Part shown: positions 12,194-21,421 of the stretch, piece after piece | Position numbering within the stretch: the stretch's first letter is position 1 | Layout of the letters: every line of letters starts with the position of its first letter | Source of the DNA: Haematococcus lacustris | Taxonomy: Eukaryota; Chlorophyta; Chlorophyceae; Chlamydomonadales; Haematococcaceae | Direction of reading: 5' to 3' | Length of the DNA: 64,000 nucleotides | NCBI GenBank assembly: GCA_030144725.1 | Contig: JASKMD010000029.1 | Coordinates: forward strand, 561,849 to 625,848 | The notes under the pieces: model-generated | Seen by the model: only the letters and a program-made list of their open reading frames with translations | What the model was told of the DNA's origin: nothing | Databases searched by the model: none | Made by a program: the position numbers and the translations under genes

Positions 12194-13008
12194 TCAGTAA
12201 GCACACGCGTAAGTTCCGCCTAACCGCTCTGTAAGTTCCGCCGTAAGGGGGCCCATGCAAACATGCGGGCCATCTTTTTCGCTTCTCCCCTTCCGCCTTC
12301 CCTGCTTCCTCCAACCCTGCTGACCCACCAAGCCTGTGGTGCTGCTGCCACCAGGCTGCTGGCCCACCAAGCCTGTGGTGCTGCTGCCACCAGGCTGCTG
12401 GCCCACCAAGCCTGTGGTGCTGCTGCCACCAGGCTGCTGGCCCACCAAGCCTGTGGTGCTGCTGCCACCAAGCTGCTGGCCCACCAAGCCTGTGGTGCTG
12501 CTGCCACCAAGCTGCTGACCCGCCAGGCCTGTGGTGCTGCTGCCACCGCCGCCATCCGCAATTGCCTGCTGATTGGCCAAGAAGCGCGCCAGCACCTGGG
12601 GAGGCATGGTAGCCGACAAGGCAGCTGCCAAAGGTCCAGGTGGACCTGACAGCACAATAGAGGGAACAGGGGCAGGCTGTGAGCCGGGCTGGGAGGGGGT
12701 GGTGGGCGTAGGCCCAGGCAGGGGCTGGAAGGGGGTGGTGGGCGCAGGCCCATGCGCTTGCTGGAAGGGGGTGGTGGGCGCAATATGCAATTTGCGCCGA
12801 AGTGCCTGTGATACCAGACCGGTGTGCTAATGTTGGGCTGGTCGGTCCGGCTGCGCTTTCTGAGCGGCCCGGAGACACCGGGGATCTGCCGCACATCCTC
12901 TGCAGTGGCCATGGAAGACCGGCGCAAAAGTGCCTGCATCTGCAGTCGCTGAGTGGCGCGTGGTGACCCTAACTCCATCGCAATGGATGTGCGCTCGTCG
13001 CGACACAC
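12194..13008 (-). pseudogene. Open frames inside hAT-1, product unknown
   Basis: Two overlapping minus frames look protein-like in different parts. The upstream one starts MCRDERTSIAMELGSP and includes MATAEDVRQIPG. The downstream one has repeats of the type APTTPFQ, then MPPQVLARFLANQQAIADG, then a 13-residue repeat GGSSTTGLVGQQP. A frameshift or an unseen intron near 12790-12830 separates them. No domain is recognised. It may be captured host sequence or an eroded element gene. Confidence 0.35.
12314..12553 (-). repeat. 39-bp minisatellite, about six units
   Basis: Units of the form CCACCAAGCCTGTGGTGCTG followed by CTGCCACCA(G/A)GCTGCTGRCC repeat about six times with few differences. On the minus strand each unit encodes 13 residues (GGSSTTGLVGQQP or L), so copy-number change would keep that frame open. 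Confidence 0.9.
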
Positions 13009-14074
13009 TGATGTTGCAGGGAGGCAGGGAGGTCACACATACGGGAAGCGGTTGGTTCCGGACTTACCCCGTATCGCTTACGGACATACTTACTTACGGG
13101 TTACCAGCCGGATATCAGTAACTTACCCCGTATAGTCACAGCCCTGAGCGCAACTGGTCAGCATGGGGCCTGACCTACGAAAATAATCACTGCCACCCAC
13201 CCATGCCAGCATGGCCTTCAGATGCACGTGCAATGTCAACCGTTGCAATGTCACCGTTGTTTAGGGGTTGAGCGAGCCTCACAGGCGAAAGACACAGCTT
13301 GGCGCAAGTGAACAACCTACTGAGATCCCCGCGATTCGAACCCCGGTGGGAAGCTGCTCTTGCCGTCTAATATTAGGTGCGTATTAGACCCGTATTATAT
13401 TAGGTCATCTAGTATAGATCTAATATAGATTGACGCACCCTAGTGCAAATGCAAGCTGTGGGGTGGTGGGGTGCGGCGAAGGGTGCTGAAAGTGACTCTC
13501 CTTCAATCCACGTACTTTTCATGTCGACCTCGCTTTCACCCCCTTCCTCCCCTGACCCAGCCTGCCCTCCCTGCACTCACCCCCGTCGGGCCACACGCAT
13601 TTCCTATCTCACTGCCGCCACACCAGCTCAGGTGTCCCCAACTAACAGAAAACCTACCCCTGGTAATAACCTACCCCAACTAACTGAAAACCTACCCCTC
13701 GTATCATTAAATACTGTACAGGGTGATGAGTGCTATGGCGGCTCAATCAAAAGTGGCCCAGGAGCACCTGCACACAGTGAGGAACAGTAGCCGCAGTCAA
13801 AACGGTTCACATGGCACGCCAAACCGATGTAATGACGCCTCTCCACCCATGCTCGGAAATATACAAGGCTGCTGCGATGCTTGACCCCTTCGTGAGTAGT
13901 ACTTACTACCTGGCCACTCTTTAAGGCCACACAAGGTGTGTAGGCCATTGCTACGTTACCTTGCTCGACATGTTGGGTCCAATCCCTCCCGCCCGCCCTC
14001 CGCTTGCGTGTCGAGCTTGTGTCCAGCTCCGCCCTGACCCCCTGCTGCTCAGCTGGAGGGGTGAGGAGGTCAGG

Positions 14075-14610
14075 GGATGCACCAGGGGGGGGGCAGCAGG
14101 AGGGGTGAGCAGCTTTGGGGATGCATTAGCACCAGCTACCAGCTGCCAAGGGGGGCCAGCAGGAGGGGTGAGCAGCTTTGGGGATGCATTAGCACCAGCT
14201 ACCAGCTGCTGCCAGGGGGGGCCAGCCAGAGGGGTGGGCAGCCCAAGGGCGGCACCAGCTTCCAACTGCTGACAGGGGGGGGCAGCAGGAGGGGTGGGCT
14301 GGAGTTGCTAGGGGGTAGCAGGGGTGGAAGGGTAGGGAGGGGGCTGGAGGGGGGGGAGGGGGGGGGGGGAGGGAGGGGATGGGGTTGGGAGGGGATGGGA
14401 GGGCAGTGAGGGGGCTGGGAGGGGGTGTGAAGGAGGTGGAGGGGGGGCCTGGGGTTAGGAGGGGGTAGCGGGGGTGGGAGGGCAGTGAGGGGGCTGGGAG
14501 GGGGTGGGAGGGCCGGGCTGGGGTCGGGAGTGGGTGAGAGGAGGTAGGAAGGCTATGTTGGGCTGGGGAGGGAGGGGGGGGCTGCAAGAGGCAGGGTTCG
14601 GGCGGTTGAA
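14075..14610. repeat. G-rich tandem repeat and G-run block
   Basis: About three units of roughly 65 bp beginning GGGGTGAGCAGCTTTGGGGA occur at about 14097, 14162 and (diverged) 14233. They merge into a long stretch of G4-G9 runs separated by A/T to about 14610. The plus strand could form G-quadruplexes. The minus strand is open and Pro-rich (14189-14587), which I treat as composition rather than a gene. Confidence 0.75.
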
Positions 14611-15005
14611 TGGGCTAATCATTCCTGCAAGGCAAAGTCGGGTCACGCCAATGTCATTTCGAGCAGGCCTGATCAACTAATTGCCATGCTTTCTTCTCCA
14701 GCAGCTGTGACGTTGAGTAAGGAACATAGTTATAAATTGTAAGAGCTCCCTTTTCCTGTGACTGGCGAGAGAGAGAGAGAGACGCACATTTCCCGCGTTT
14801 GCAACAATGTCGATTTATAGCGTTCCCAACGATGGCCCTGTAACACCGCCTGCACCAACAAGATGTGATTGTACTTCCGGCTGGATGCCAGGCGACTAGA
14901 ACAATCGGTGATGAGCAGCTGAGGTTTGTCCGCGATCGCTTGCGACGGCACGGCCTCAGATGCAACGATTAGCGCGCCGCTTGCCAGGATACGAGCAAAA
15001 TTGTG

Positions 15006-15112
15006 CAGCTGCCAATGCGACAAAAGTTACCGAAACCGGTTCACTTTGTAGAGAGAACTTGCATGAAGATTACCAACCCCATGTTGGGGACACCTGTATT
15101 GATGGCTATTCA
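15006..15112 (+). repeat. Duplicated segment, copy 1
   Basis: About 107 bp similar to 16257-16366. Both share GCT(G/A)CCAATG, GAGAGAA(T)ACTTGCATG, AACCCCATGTTGGG and CACCTGTATTGATGGCTATT. Diverged by numerous substitutions. Origin unknown. Confidence 0.7.
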
Positions 15113-16256
15113 ACACCTGTTCAGGCGCTCCCAACATTCAAAAAATGGCAGTAAACCGACCCCTGGTAGTAGGACGGCTGTAACTCTGCACTCGCTGCGC
15201 CAAATTTAATGCTAGCTGGCTCAGTATGTAGCCAACCCAGCCAGCTACCTTTCACCCATCCAGAATAAACATACACCGAGTAGGCCGTGCACAACAAAGC
15301 ATCAAAGTTAGTGATTCAAATTTGGGCCGTTGTGGGCCATGCAGTCATCGCTGCGACCGCCCGCGTCGCTTAGGCTGCTCTACACGAGCACGCGCATCAG
15401 CAGCAGCAGTCGGATCGGAAAGCGGTTGCGGCAATGTGGCAATGAGCCCCCCTCCCCCCCATACCTAGAGGGGAATGCCACAGCTCGACCATTTGGACTT
15501 ACAACATGCTACTTACTAGGTTAAGCTCATCTACGACATTGTTACAAACGCTCATACTCAGCTAAGCCAAAAGCTCACTTTGGTCGGTGACCCCCAACTC
15601 CCTTAGCCGAATTCAGGGCCAGGGCCATGCAGTCTGTCACACAACACCACACCATGACCGAATCTGGACTCGTCTCCTCTGAGAGTTATACTCCCCTACA
15701 TGCCATCCACCTGCGTGCAAAGTTTCATAGCTCAACAGCCACCCCACAGCCCCGTGGCCCTGATTCTGCTTGGAGAACATGCTGTCACTTTGAAGATGTT
15801 AAACTGATAGAGGCCTAGGCTGTTTAACGTGCGGTTTATTTCAACAAATGCGCCAAGGGGTCAAGAACAAACATTTTGTGGCCGTTTTCCTGTGGGTGCA
15901 ACGGGTGCAACACAGTGAAGGACATAGTGGAGGAGGGGGGGGTGTAACCCGGTGATACCTCAGTGTGCGCCGACCCAAATGGTGTATTCAGCGGAAGTGA
16001 GCACATCTATTATGTTTCATTCACCCCGTATAGGCGCCCTGCACGCCCGGCAGGCATCGCGTTGGGTGTTGGCCGGACATTCCATTTGTGCACAACCAGC
16101 TCACTACGCTAGGTAAATGGGGTCACAGCGATGTGGCTCACCGTGCCAAGGAGACTCGTCTCGCCGTTGTGATTTGTTCGCGGGCACATGTGGCAGTACG
16201 CGAGCAGAGACTCCAATGGCTTGCGCTGATGGTCAGATGACGGGAATTGATCTGCG

Positions 16257-16366
16257 GCTACCAATGTGATAAACGCTATCGAAAACGATGCACTATTGAG
16301 AGAATACTTGCATGCATATTACAAACCCCATGTTGGGAGCGCCTGACACCTGTATTGATGGCTATT
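16257..16366 (+). repeat. Duplicated segment, copy 2
   Basis: Partner of 15006-15112, in the same orientation and about 1.25 kb away. Ends about 105 bp before the target-site duplication of the second hAT element. Confidence 0.7.
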
Positions 16367-16478
16367 CCCGCAACGACCCATAGGGCCTTGGTAGCGGACC
16401 CAGGGGCCCTTGGTAGCTACTAAGCCTGTCAGTTTTGTGAGCATCAGGCTGTTAGTTTTTTATTCGTAGCTTAGCACT

Positions 16479-17535
16479 CAGGGCTGTGAAGACGACTACC
16501 GTACTCTCCCTTTTGATTCGCGTCCGCGAATCGTTTTTTTGCCCTCGCGAAATCGCGAACGAGTAAACAATGTGGTTTTTTCCTGAATCGCGAAGTGGTC
16601 AAACAATTATTCGACCTGCGTAAATGGTGTTGCGATGGACCTCTTCGTGGTCCGTGGCATCAGTGCCGACGACGCAGCCGAGAATTTGCTACGCCAGGTT
16701 GACCAACACGATGAAATGCTCCATCAAAGGGGTGGGTAGTAGGCAAGTCAGCGGGTGGCCCCACGAAGTCAGCTGTTGGGGTGGTTGGCCAGGCTGGGGC
16801 AGCAGCCGGGGTGGCTGGCTGCACCAGGTCAGCTGCAAGGGTGACTGGGCAAGCTGGGGCAGCAGCTCGGGAGGCTGGCCGCACCAAGTCAGCCACTGGT
16901 GTGCTTGCCTTGGCGAAGGCTGCGGCATGGGTGACTGCTAGGGCACGCAGATTTGAGTGTTTAGAGGAGGATGCAAAGATATGCCGACACTGCAAGCACA
17001 CAGGAGCACCATGATTTCATGGGGGAGGTTCAGTGCCCTATCTAGTGCAAAGTCTAGAGGGTGAATTGGTGCACATTTACAGTGCCCTTGCCCAGAGGCA
17101 GTGACTTGGCTTTGACTTGGCTTTGACTTGGCTTCACATAGTGACATGTACACAAAATGTGTTAACCATGGAGGATTGACTTGGTATGCAAGGAATGGCT
17201 GTCTTGAATATTTCCAAGCACACCCACATTGTTGAAGTTGTGTTTTGCTACAACTTTTGCATCGGGAAAAAGTAAACAATGTTTTTTTGGAGTCGGGAAC
17301 GAGTATTTAATTATAATATTCGGGGCCTCGCGAATCAAAAGGGAGAGTACGGTAGACGAAAAGACTAGACTGTAGACGTAGGGCCGCAAGCAGTCACAGG
17401 GACGGCCACTGGTCACACGGATTGACAGACATGTCTACAGATTGACAGACGAAAGACGGGTGGTTGAGACGAAAAGACGTCGTAGACGACAGACGTCGTC
17501 TTTTCGTTTGCAGACGACGTCTTGTCACAGCCCTG
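16479..17535. mobile_element. hAT-type transposon (hAT-2) split by a second element
   Basis: The left end starts CAGGGCTGTGAAGACGA. The right end on the opposite strand starts CAGGGCTGTGACAAGACG. Both are flanked by the exact 8-bp repeat TTAGCACT (16471-16478 and 17536-17543), again a hAT-length target duplication. The first ten terminal bases match the right end of hAT-1, so the two elements are one family. Its own sequence is only 16479-16495 plus 17356-17535, rich in AGACG/CGTCT words including an inverted pair ACGAAAAGACG / CGTCTTTTCGT. The rest is a nested insertion. Confidence 0.9.
16496..17355. mobile_element. Nested transposon with 27-bp perfect inverted repeats
   Basis: Bases 16496-16522 (starting CTACCGTACTCTCCC) are the exact reverse complement of 17329-17355. 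ACGA stands on both sides (16492-16495 and 17356-17359), a likely 4-bp target duplication. Removing the insert and one ACGA restores a continuous hAT-2 sequence. Subterminal GATTCGCG/CGCGAATC words recur. Coding potential is small: a 34-residue frame starting MDLFVVRGISADDAAENLL at 16635, and a plus frame near 16930-17014 with FECLEEDAKICRHCKHTG that resembles a BED-type zinc finger. The superfamily is not assigned. Confidence 0.85.
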
Positions 17536-17913
17536 TTAGCACTAAGCATAGAATTATTGTAGCCGATTGAGATCACCCACAGTCATCACCCTGCTTCATT
17601 GTCAATTATGAATGTTGTAGCTGTGGGGTAGACTAGGCGTGGACGAGACGTAATTCGAACAAGTCATGACTACATCACTACTCAGCAAAGAGTTGCCTTG
17701 CACACCGAGCCTTTTACCTGTATAATGCTTGCCTAGTTCCCTCTCCACATTGTTCATCATCGGCCCCGCCTTAATGCAACGGTTGTCGGTTCTTATGCCG
17801 TACGACATGCGTGGTCGTGGAGGAACTTTCTGCAGCATCGTGCCAAGCATGCTTGCGACGACGCTATAGCAACGCAGCCCCAGCCTGCAAGCCGTACGGA
17901 GCCCCCTGCATGT

Positions 17914-18893
17914 ATGGATCACCTGGACTTGTGGGACGATGGAGAGGACGAGGTGATCGCCCGGCTGCAAGGCTACACCACTTGCGTGCTACAAGTAAGC
18001 TGGCACGAAAGCATCGCGTCTTGGCCTGGCCAATTCATCTCCGGGGGAGCACCGATGCAGGCACAGCGCAGTATGAGGGAGTCTGCTGCTCACCACGCCA
18101 AAAGCAGGTGCAGGTTACTTTCTCGCCGGTGGTTGTGTGCACGGCCTTTCTCTTTTCATACTGTTTTTGCCATGTTGTGCAGAATGCGCAAAATGATGGC
18201 TGTGCTGAAGCACGAAGGGATGTGGCAAGCAACACAAGTCAGCTTGCAGCAAGCAGCAGTGCGACAGCATGCATTCAGGTGAACGCGCCCCAGCAGTTTC
18301 CTGGTTATTGACTGAAGTCTTGACAAGCCGGTGTATGCTGCTACAACAGGAAGCCCCTTGAGCGACTCTTTTCCTCGACGGAGGGAAATGGTGCAGCAAC
18401 ACACTCGCAATGGAGCAGTACGGGCTCGCATGCATGGCATGCCCATGAGCTTGCATGGCAGCACCTGCTGAACCACACAGTGTGCAGGCCGCTGACAGCA
18501 GCAAACCTCGTACCCTGGCCTCCATCCACTTCAGGTATGGGCGTGTCACTCTGCATCGTGTGAGACAGCCAAGCTGGCTGTACCAGCATTAACAAAACAA
18601 AACAAAATGAATTAACAAAACAAAACAGAAGAAATGTACAGTAGCAGTACCTTGATCCTCAACCTAGAGCCTTCATTGCCGTGGAACATCAAGCGTGGAC
18701 CACCACAAATTTGTGTTTTTGTCTGTGTGGAGTTCCCATGCACATGGCATACACACGGGTATGGTCGCCTACCACCTACAGTATTGCCTGACCCAGCGGG
18801 CTATGATGTAGAGTTGGCATGGCAAACATGCACTAACTGCAAGCTGATGACAGCGCAAATGGGGGGGCACACACTACTGTGCCACAGCAGGCC

Positions 18894-18928
<35 letters not shown>

Positions 18929-20131
18929 GCCTTGGGTGGCTTGCCTCGCACCCGCTTGTAGCCCAGCCCTGGGTACTCCTTGCCCTTGGCTGGCAGCTTC
19001 CCCTGCTCTTGCCACCAGCACAGCTCCAGTGGGCGCCACCTGCTCTCCCCAATGCGCTGCATGTCCAACGCTGCATTGCAGTCCCTGCCTACCCACCTGC
19101 CTGGCTGTGGTGCTGGCCTTGCCTTGGCAGCCTCGCCCTTGGCCTGGCCTTTGCTTTTAGTGGGCTGGGTGGGCTCAGCTGCCTGCTCAGCCTTGGTGCG
19201 TTTGGTGCGCTCTGCTGGCGGGATAGTGCTGGCCCCTGGCTCTGAGGCTGCTGGCTGTGTGGCTGCCTGGCTGCTGCATGGGGCCTATGGGGGCTTGCGG
19301 GGGGCCACTATCGGGCTCCACATTATGCCCCGCACTGGCTGGTCACGCTGCTGGCTCCAGGCTGGGCGCAGCAGGCACTGTCCACCTGCCCTGCTGGGGG
19401 CTTCCAGTCTGCAGGCCTGGTGGCCCTGCGCTTGTTCAGCCGGCTCTTGCAGGGCTGCTGGCCATTCACTGCTGAGCTGACCCGGCTGGACCGCCACTAG
19501 GGTCATACCAGCTCATACCTGCTCATACCAGTGTGTCACTCCGCCACATCACTCTCGCACCTCCAAAGGGCACCTCCAAAGGGTCAAAGGGCACCTCCAA
19601 AGGATTAAAGGACACCTCCACCTCCATGTACAGTACCAACATTGGCTGGGCCACCCTCCAAAAGAGTGTAAATAGCGGTACTGTGCGTTACTCCGTGATG
19701 TTAGTTGCAAGGTAGCAAGGCAGCAAGCCCTGCATGCAGGTATCCTGGCAAGCATGGTGGATGCTGAGCTCGCCAATTTGTCGGGAGGGGCAGGCTCTTC
19801 AGCAAACCCCGCCACTGGGCCAGAGGTCGCCCTGAAGCGGCGTGCTGCCCTCATGCGCCATGTGTATCGCAAGGTACCGTTTGCTCTGCCTCCACCTTGC
19901 TCTACCTTCCGTTGATCCGTTGACATGGTGATGGTGCCGGGGGTGCTCATGCAGGCTGTGTTGAGGTGGCACCCTGACAAATTCAAGGCCCGCTTGCTGG
20001 CAGGCAGCAGCATGGCAGCTGCTGAGCAGGCCCAGGTAATGGCACGAGTGTCAGCCATCTTCCTTGGTATCAATGATGACTGGGTGGCCTGGAACAGGTC
20101 AGGGCCGCCAGCGCACAGGTGGGAGGAATAA
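17914..20131 (+). CDS. Small protein with divergent J-like (HPD-containing) C-terminal domain
   Basis: Phase-consistent exons 17914-17994, 18183-18278, 18488-18534, 19753-19873, 19955-20131 give 173 residues. The last two exons encode RRAALMRHVYRK joined to AVLRWHPDKFKARL, then ARVSAIFLGINDDW. The HPD motif in this setting resembles the truncated J-like domain of NF-kappa-B-inhibitor-like 1 proteins and their plant relatives, not a canonical DnaJ. J domains use HPD to stimulate Hsp70 ATPase; whether this one does is unknown. The N-terminal exons (start MDHLDLWDDGEDEVIARL) are supported only by phase and splice sites, so translation could instead begin at the ATG at 19754. The 1.2-kb third intron holds a TnpB/Fanzor-like element in antisense. 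Confidence 0.6.
18640..19625 (-). mobile_element. TnpB/Fanzor-like element, nearly complete layout (A-ORF-C), disrupted ORF
   Basis: In the J-like gene intron 18535-19752, antisense. A module 18640-18880; ORF remnant 18881-19498 on the minus strand; C module 19499-19625. The ORF tail reads MQRIGESRWRPLELCWW, KGKEYPGLGYKRVR and eleven Gln codons. The copy has lost the conserved Asp: codons before NMQRIGE give MD rather than the RDCNAAL seen elsewhere, or the frame is shifted there. Upstream minus-strand blocks equal to those in the 26983-27642 copy (RPAWSQQRDQPVRG-type, PTKGKGK-type) are recognisable but interrupted by stops. The start codon is absent. Confidence 0.65.
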
Positions 20132-20522
20132 ATGCCCGCCAGGGGTTCCTGAGGCTGGGCCTCCTGACACACTAGCCTGCTGATTCATACGTCTACTGCA
20201 AACCTGGGTAGGACCATTCATGTGTGCTGGGCAGCTGCCTGGCTTGTCGCTGATTGCTTGTCGTTGTCATTGGATACTTTGCACATGTCTGGTCTGACTC
20301 CTGCTGTTATCCTGACAAAAGCTGGGGGGCCTGTTGGCGGGCATGGTGTCGTATGTTTTCAGCTGAGCATCTAGCGTCTGGGCGGTGGTGTCCTTTTTGT
20401 ATGGACTGAGATAGTCAGGCACAACCCAGCACTCTTTGGTGGTGACTCACTTGGGTTAAGGTATGCCACACATCTGGTTGACATGGTGGCACCCCGCTGG
20501 AGGCTCGAGCCCATCTGTGGCA

Positions 20523-20523
20523 A

Positions 20524-20580
<57 letters not shown>
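20523..20580 (+). repeat. (GGCT)n microsatellite
   Basis: About 14 tandem GGCT units. Shorter GGCT runs recur at about 43490-43522 and 55070-55090, and GGCA runs at about 48600-48640. Confidence 0.95.
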
Positions 20581-20712
20581 ACTTGCCTGGGGTGAGAGGG
20601 TCTAACAGAGGGGTAGTAGCAGGGTGTGTCTGTGGGTGCACTTGGGACAATGCTTGTTGTGCTACTGGGTTGTGCATTCCACTTATGCTTAGTAGCCTTT
20701 GGGGTGCCCTCG

Positions 20713-20985
20713 CTAGGCAGTGTCGCTCCTACCTTGCCGTATGCCTTCCATGCGCCTTCCACATCCAACATACATCCGCATGCTGTTTGTCCATTTGCAG
20801 AACACTTGTATAGCAGTGCCACATAGGGGGTATAGACAAACAGCCTGAGTCCCACCTGCGCACATGTTGATGACCTTGGAGCATGGCATGTGCTGCATCT
20901 GACACACACGGCAGTAGTTTTCCCACATGTAGCTGTGGTTGGGTCGTATGCCTGACACTGTGCCATCTTGTAGCCCTCCTTGCAC
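20713..20985 (-). pseudogene. Degenerate RING-finger-like frame
   Basis: The 90-residue minus frame contains YCRVCQMQHMPCSKVINMC followed by AGGTQAVCLYPLCGTAIQ. The order C-x2-C, PC-x, x-MC-x, then C...PLC-x-TAI follows a C3HC4 RING of the kind PC(G/S)H-x-MC-x2-C...CPLCR. However, the expected His is Lys, one zinc Cys is Gly, and two extra residues lie inside the last CPLC. It is probably a decayed RING gene or exon rather than an active E3 ligase. Confidence 0.35.
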
Positions 20986-21421
20986 CAGTTCTGCTCTGCA
21001 CCGTATGCCCAGATACCTAGTATGGGCAGAATACTACGAGTGTCATCGATGGTGTGACAACTGTTTCAGAGGGATGCATGACTGTGAGCGCAACGGTGCT
21101 AGATGTCGGATAATGCGTTCTCAGTGCCACGACGGCAACATTGCAATGGCAAAACTAGTGTGTAGAATAAAGGCATGAAGTGAGACGTCCCATTTCCTTA
21201 CACATTGTACTTTTCGATGTAAAAATAAACATCATGTTCTCACTATCTCCTTTTTCCTTCCATCCCTCTTCTTCACCATCCATGTCACCAATGACGCCAC
21301 GTCTGCTGACTCTCCTACGTGCAAACGTTCCAGGAGAAGAGTTCTCACACATTCCATATCGTTACATTTGGGTCGTGTAAGCCCACCCCCTGCTTCTGCT
21401 CCTTGCCGTAGCTGCACTCAC

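Larger units (their letters stand above)
12143..13146 (-). mobile_element. Non-autonomous hAT-type DNA transposon (hAT-1)
   Basis: The left end reads CAGGCCTGTGCGATACGGGG. The right end, on the opposite strand, reads CAGGGCTGTGACTATACGGG, giving imperfect terminal inverted repeats. An exact 8-bp direct repeat AGCGCAAC flanks the element at 12135-12142 and 13147-13154, the target-site duplication length of the hAT superfamily. It is only 1,004 bp and encodes no hAT transposase. Inside are minus-strand frames (12194-12790, 12220-13008) rich in Pro and a 39-bp minisatellite. Confidence 0.85.
13155..16470. other. Intergenic region between the two hAT elements
   Basis: No gene recognised. Contents: AT-rich TAATATTAGG / GTATTAGA words at 13360-13430; a G-rich tandem-repeat block at 14075-14610; a GA run near 14769; and a diverged duplicated segment at 15006-15112 and 16257-16366. 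Open frames here (for example 13443-13790 +) are short and compositionally biased. Confidence 0.5.
20132..21421. other. Intergenic stretch between J-like gene and thioesterase
   Basis: Contains a GGCT microsatellite (20523-20580), a degenerate RING-like frame on the minus strand (20713-20985), and a Cys-rich plus frame (20939-21178) with YYECHRWCDNCFRGMHDC that I cannot assign. 21240-21420 is pyrimidine-rich and is the likely 5' flank of the thioesterase gene. Confidence 0.5.

Noticed and set aside
14189..14587. Pro-rich minus frame as a cell-wall-type protein
   Set aside because: It is the complement of G-run repeats, with no start context, splice sites or motif.
20939..21178. Cys-rich plus frame as a zinc-finger gene
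   Set aside because: Cysteine spacing fits no family I know, and it overlaps the minus RING-like remnant. Left unassigned.
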